DNA of 64,000 bases from the NCBI RefSeq assembly GCF_000315915.1, contig NC_020186.1, positions 1,550,001 to 1,614,000 on the forward strand, given 5' to 3'. Positions 61,282-64,000 of this stretch are shown here, one piece after another. Numbering within the stretch: the first letter of the stretch is position 1; each line of letters begins with the position of its first letter. The notes beneath the pieces are model-generated. The model worked only from the letters and a program-made list of their open reading frames with translations, did no database searches and had not been told where the DNA came from. Origin of the DNA: Henningerozyma blattae CBS 6284 (taxonomy: Eukaryota > Ascomycota > Saccharomycetes > Saccharomycetales > Saccharomycetaceae). A program made the translations under genes and the position numbers.

Positions 61282-61407
61282 ATGGATTTAATAAATAAAA
61301 TCGGCCCATGCACCAGAAAGGTAATAGAAGTTATATTGAGGAATTACTCCGAGGGAGTTTTCCACAACGGTGGATCTCTAGTAAGTAAGCAACTATTTCC
61401 GTATTAA
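61282..61407 (+). CDS. candidate small ORF downstream of NUP100
   Basis: 41 codons starting MDLINKIGPCTRKVIEVI and ending SKQLFPY. It lies 233 bp after the NUP100 stop on the same strand, where S. cerevisiae has the small gene YKL068W-A. Composition is protein-like (amphipathic KVIEVILRNYSEGVF). A GTAAGT at 61381 could be a 5' splice site, but I find no TACTAAC branch box after it. I cannot compare it with YKL068W-A; it may be chance. Confidence 0.25.
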   Translation: MDLINKIGPCTRKVIEVILRNYSEGVFHNGGSLVSKQLFPY

Positions 61408-61746
61408 GTCGCACACCATTATCCCTCTCGCTCCGGAAAAACTTCCGAGCAGTTAAAAACATGCAGCAGATCTTCGATCGGATTAATTAGGCACTGCACC
61501 CTACACATTCTCGGATCATTCCAAAGAGGTAATGTTCCTGGGCTTATGCGGCAATTTGTGAGGCCTACTTATATGTATGAATTTTCTAGGGGTAGTTTGT
61601 CATGGAATGTCAGAATGTCTCGTATACAGCCCCGAGAATGACGTATCTTCTGGGCATCTCATTACATAGCTACAGAAGATCTGTATCATGCTGGCTAGCT
61701 GGCTGATGTCATCGGAGACGGAGTCATGCGTCATTATTGCCTTGTT

Positions 61747-61803
61747 TCCGCGGATACGCTAAAAGATCTGCGGCGCTAATTCCACGGAGTTTAGTTCCAC
61801 GGA
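61747..61803. promoter_or_regulatory. three PDRE-like sites upstream of HSP30
   Basis: TCCGCGGA at 61747-61754 is the perfect palindromic pleiotropic drug response element. TCCACGGA at 61781-61788 and 61796-61803, within a 15-bp direct repeat, is the complement of the known variant TCCGTGGA. Binding by a Pdr1-like zinc-cluster factor is inferred. Confidence 0.55.
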
Positions 61804-62056
61804 GTTAACTATTTCTAGTTATTATTTATTTCATTGTTAACTGTATGTCACCAGAGTAACTCTATATAGATATATCAGGGGTAATTTTATTATACAATGA
61901 CTAGTAGAAATAAAGTGGAATTTCATACTGGTCAATGGCTGGAGTTGCCCAAACTGGAAAGTGCAGATCTTGGTCCGGTTTGGGCGGTACGGTAACTAAT
62001 AGTTTGTATGGGTGGCAAATATGTATTTATTTAGTCAAAATTGAGATTGAACTTTG

Positions 62057-62064
62057 TATATAAA
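62057..62064 (+). promoter_or_regulatory. TATA box of HSP30
   Basis: TATATAAA, 260 bp before the start codon, the usual type for strongly inducible yeast genes. Confidence 0.5.
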
Positions 62065-62323
62065 CCGTATCAATTTGTTTCAAGTATTCCAATTGAAATT
62101 CTTCATCTTATTATTGTTATTTTATTTTATTTTATTTTATTTTATTTTCTACTATTCAATTCTTTTCATTAAAAAAAAATAATCATCAAGATAAATTTGT
62201 AAATCTTTGCATTCAATCGAATTTATTTTATTACACATTACCTTAAAACAAAACCCAATTTCATTTCAAATCAATCGTAATTTTATTAAATATCAAACCC
62301 ATCATTACTAACAAAAAATCACA

Positions 62324-63337
62324 ATGTCAGGTGAATTCGTCGAATTAGTGAAAAAGAGTGGTAATAGAGCCGTAGAGGTTAATCCACCTACCGGACTAGA
62401 TGTTCATTTAACAAAATCCGGTTCCGATTGGTTATGGACCGTTTATTCTATATTCGGTGTCTTAGCTGTCTTATACGCCTGTTTCTTCTTCTACCAAGAA
62501 ATGAAAAACGGTTCTCAATTGGTTAGATACACAATGGCTGCTCCATTCTTAATTTCATTATTTGAATTTTTCCAATACTATACTTATGCATCTAACTTGG
62601 GTTGGACTGGTATTCAGGCTGAATTCAAAGGTGAAGATGTTTCAGACCCAGTCTCTGGTGAATCTCCAAATATCAGACAAATCTTTTATGCCAAATATAT
62701 TGCATGGTTCTTATGTTGGCCCATCCAATTGTTCATGGTAGAATTAGCAGGCGTTACCATCAACCATCAAGGTGAACCTTTATCTGTCTGGGATATTATG
62801 CATTCATTAATAGTTCAAGTCATTGGGTTTGAATTCTGGATTATTGCCTTATTAGTAGGTGCTTTGATCCGTTCCAGTTACAAATGGGGTTATTGGACTA
62901 TGGGTGTTTTTGTTTCATTAGTTGTCTTGGGTATTCAATTTAAGAGACAAGTATTTGATTTAAGAACAAGAGGTTTAAGTTTAGCCATGTACTTTGTTGC
63001 CATAATTGTTATCTTATTATACAACGTCTGTTGGGGTTTAGCCGATGGTGGTAATAGTATTTCACCAACTGCAGAAGCTGTCTTTTATGGTGTCTTGGAT
63101 CTATGTATCTTTGCCATTTGGGCAGGTTATTTGTGCTTTATCATTTGTAGATTCGGTGAATGGCCAGAAGTTGATGCTTTGCCAGGAAACAATATTACAC
63201 CAATTAATCCAGATCAAGAAAAGAACTTACCAGCTTCTCCAAGAGCTTCAGGTGATACTGCTTATGATGATGATGATGTTTCAGAAGAACCACAACAAGA
63301 TCCAGAAGTAGATGATGAAATTCAACAAAGAGAATAA
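62324..63337 (+). CDS. HSP30: Hsp30-type plasma-membrane stress protein (opsin-like fold)
   Basis: A 337-residue seven-span protein of the fungal Hsp30/Mrh1/Yro2 family, distantly related to microbial rhodopsins. S. cerevisiae Hsp30 (332 residues) is induced by heat, ethanol and weak acids and restrains the plasma-membrane H+-ATPase Pma1. The short N-terminus (NPPTGLDVHLTKSGSDWLW) leads into seven hydrophobic helices between about residues 35 and 280. Family-like blocks include YTYASNLGWTGIQAEF, RQIFYAKYIAWFLCWP, YKWGYWTMG, CWGLADGGNSISP and EAVFYGVLDLCIFAIW. The acidic C-terminal tail has SPRASGDTA. These blocks and the tail fit Hsp30 better than Mrh1 or Yro2. Upstream PDRE and stress elements fit an inducible gene. 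Confidence 0.93.
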   Translation: MSGEFVELVKKSGNRAVEVNPPTGLDVHLTKSGSDWLWTVYSIFGVLAVLYACFFFYQEMKNGSQLVRYTMAAPFLISLFEFFQYYTYASNLGWTGIQAEFKGEDVSDPVSGESPNIRQIFYAKYIAWFLCWPIQLFMVELAGVTINHQGEPLSVWDIMHSLIVQVIGFEFWIIALLVGALIRSSYKWGYWTMGVFVSLVVLGIQFKRQVFDLRTRGLSLAMYFVAIIVILLYNVCWGLADGGNSISPTAEAVFYGVLDLCIFAIWAGYLCFIICRFGEWPEVDALPGNNITPINPDQEKNLPASPRASGDTAYDDDDVSEEPQQDPEVDDEIQQRE

Positions 63338-64000
63338 GTATGATATTAAAAGCACATTAGTTTTATTATCATCTTTATCCTCTTCTCTCAACTCTTTTAT
63401 TACTTTAATCTGTTTCTCTTTTTTTTCCCTCTTTTCATCAAGTGTTGGTTATCTATTAATTTACATTCATTTGAAAAAGAAAAAAATGCTTGATATCCAT
63501 CCATCTCTTTTTATGAACTTTCTTTTAACCTTATTGTTTGTTTTTTTCAACGCATAATTTATTCTTTCACTATTCATATATATGCTAATATCTAATACTT
63601 AATATCTAATCTAATAATTAATTTCAAATAAATACCTTTTTAATATTCTATTTAACAAGAAAAAGTATATAAAATTGGCATCCCATCTATTAGAATTCGA
63701 ACGTATTGCTCCTCCTTCTTCTCCTCCTCCCCCAAGTAATAATCTTTATTATTTTATTTCCATGCATATATTTTACACCAAAATACACTTAAACCATCCA
63801 GGCATAATTGTTTTCTGTTTTTGTTTATCTATAACAAATATTTGAAAGAACACTTTAATTAGCAACTACTTAAAGTTAGTATATATTCTAAATATAACAA
63901 TCGACATTCTAGCCAAGCTCTTTTTGTTTGGCAATCTATATATGTATTCTAGTGAGAATAATAAATAATGGACTCCTCGGCCCCTTGTTTTTTCCTTTAT
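63338..64000. other. 3' flank of HSP30 to window end
   Basis: 663 bp of T-rich and AT-rich sequence. An 81-codon frame overlapping the HSP30 3' end is Phe/Ser/Leu-rich and not credible. No other feature seen. Confidence 0.5.

Larger units (their letters stand above)
61050..62323. promoter_or_regulatory. HSP30 upstream region
   Basis: 1.27 kb with a less AT-rich regulatory core at 61,400-61,800. It includes three Pdr1/Pdr3-type sites (61747, 61781, 61796), two AGGGG stress elements (61588-61592 and 61877-61881), a GAGTCAT AP-1-like word near 61728, and a TATATAAA box at 62057-62064, 260 bp before the start. The leader is T-rich. Confidence 0.55.

Overview
This is a 64 kb piece of nuclear chromosome from a budding yeast of the Saccharomycetaceae. 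The evidence is compact, intron-free genes whose order matches Saccharomyces cerevisiae neighbourhoods, yeast tRNA genes (one with the typical tRNA-Trp intron), and Ty3/gypsy-type LTR relics beside tRNA genes. The DNA is AT-rich, with long Asn, Glu/Ala and Ser runs in proteins. I see no sequence that fixes the species. Low GC, a nucleoporin of the NUP100 type lacking the Gle2-binding segment, and a single undivided MAD3/BUB1 gene would fit an AT-rich genus such as Tetrapisispora, Vanderwaltozyma, Kazachstania or Naumovozyma; this is inference.

Layout. 0.5-14 kb: mitoribosomal protein mS45 (MRPS35) divergent from the SUN-domain protein MPS3, a PH-domain protein like YJL016W, a combined MAD3/BUB1 checkpoint gene, the polyphosphate polymerase VTC4 and the histone chaperone ASF1. 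14-28 kb: an unusually GC-rich 2.4 kb promoter region, then a SUN-family cell-wall protein (UTH1/NCA3), SHB17, UIP5, PHO86, perilipin PLN1 and the glucan-chitin crosslinker CRH1. This block interleaves genes that lie on two different S. cerevisiae chromosomes (X and XI), the pattern expected of the pre-duplication order. 27.4-36.8 kb: gene-poor; three LTRs piled up against tRNA-Asp, a short-chain dehydrogenase, a small orphan ORF and a relic of a Ty3-like gag zinc knuckle. 36.8-47 kb: RPS20, PTM1-family Golgi protein, a gene-poor 2.2 kb, a tandem tRNA-Ser/tRNA-Val pair, a small orphan membrane protein, NFU1 and APM2. 47.8-56 kb: chitin synthase CHS3, a broken Ty3-like element with its 3' LTR, a second-family solo LTR and intron-containing tRNA-Trp. 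57-64 kb: an orphan Asn-rich protein, NUP100 and the membrane stress protein HSP30.

Themes. Cell-wall genes (UTH1/NCA3, CRH1, CHS3) are well represented; Crh1 joins chitin made by Chs3 to glucan. Two phosphate genes (VTC4, PHO86) each carry a Pho4-type site. Cell-cycle genes (MPS3, MAD3/BUB1, ASF1) have ACGCG elements upstream. The most unusual observations are a TCAYGTGA element 25-31 bp beyond each tRNA unit, the undivided MAD3/BUB1 gene, a triple Pdr1-like site upstream of HSP30, an RPS20 promoter with a Tbf1/Cbf1-like pair rather than a Rap1 site, and 10-bp-phased GATC motifs in the GC-rich promoter.
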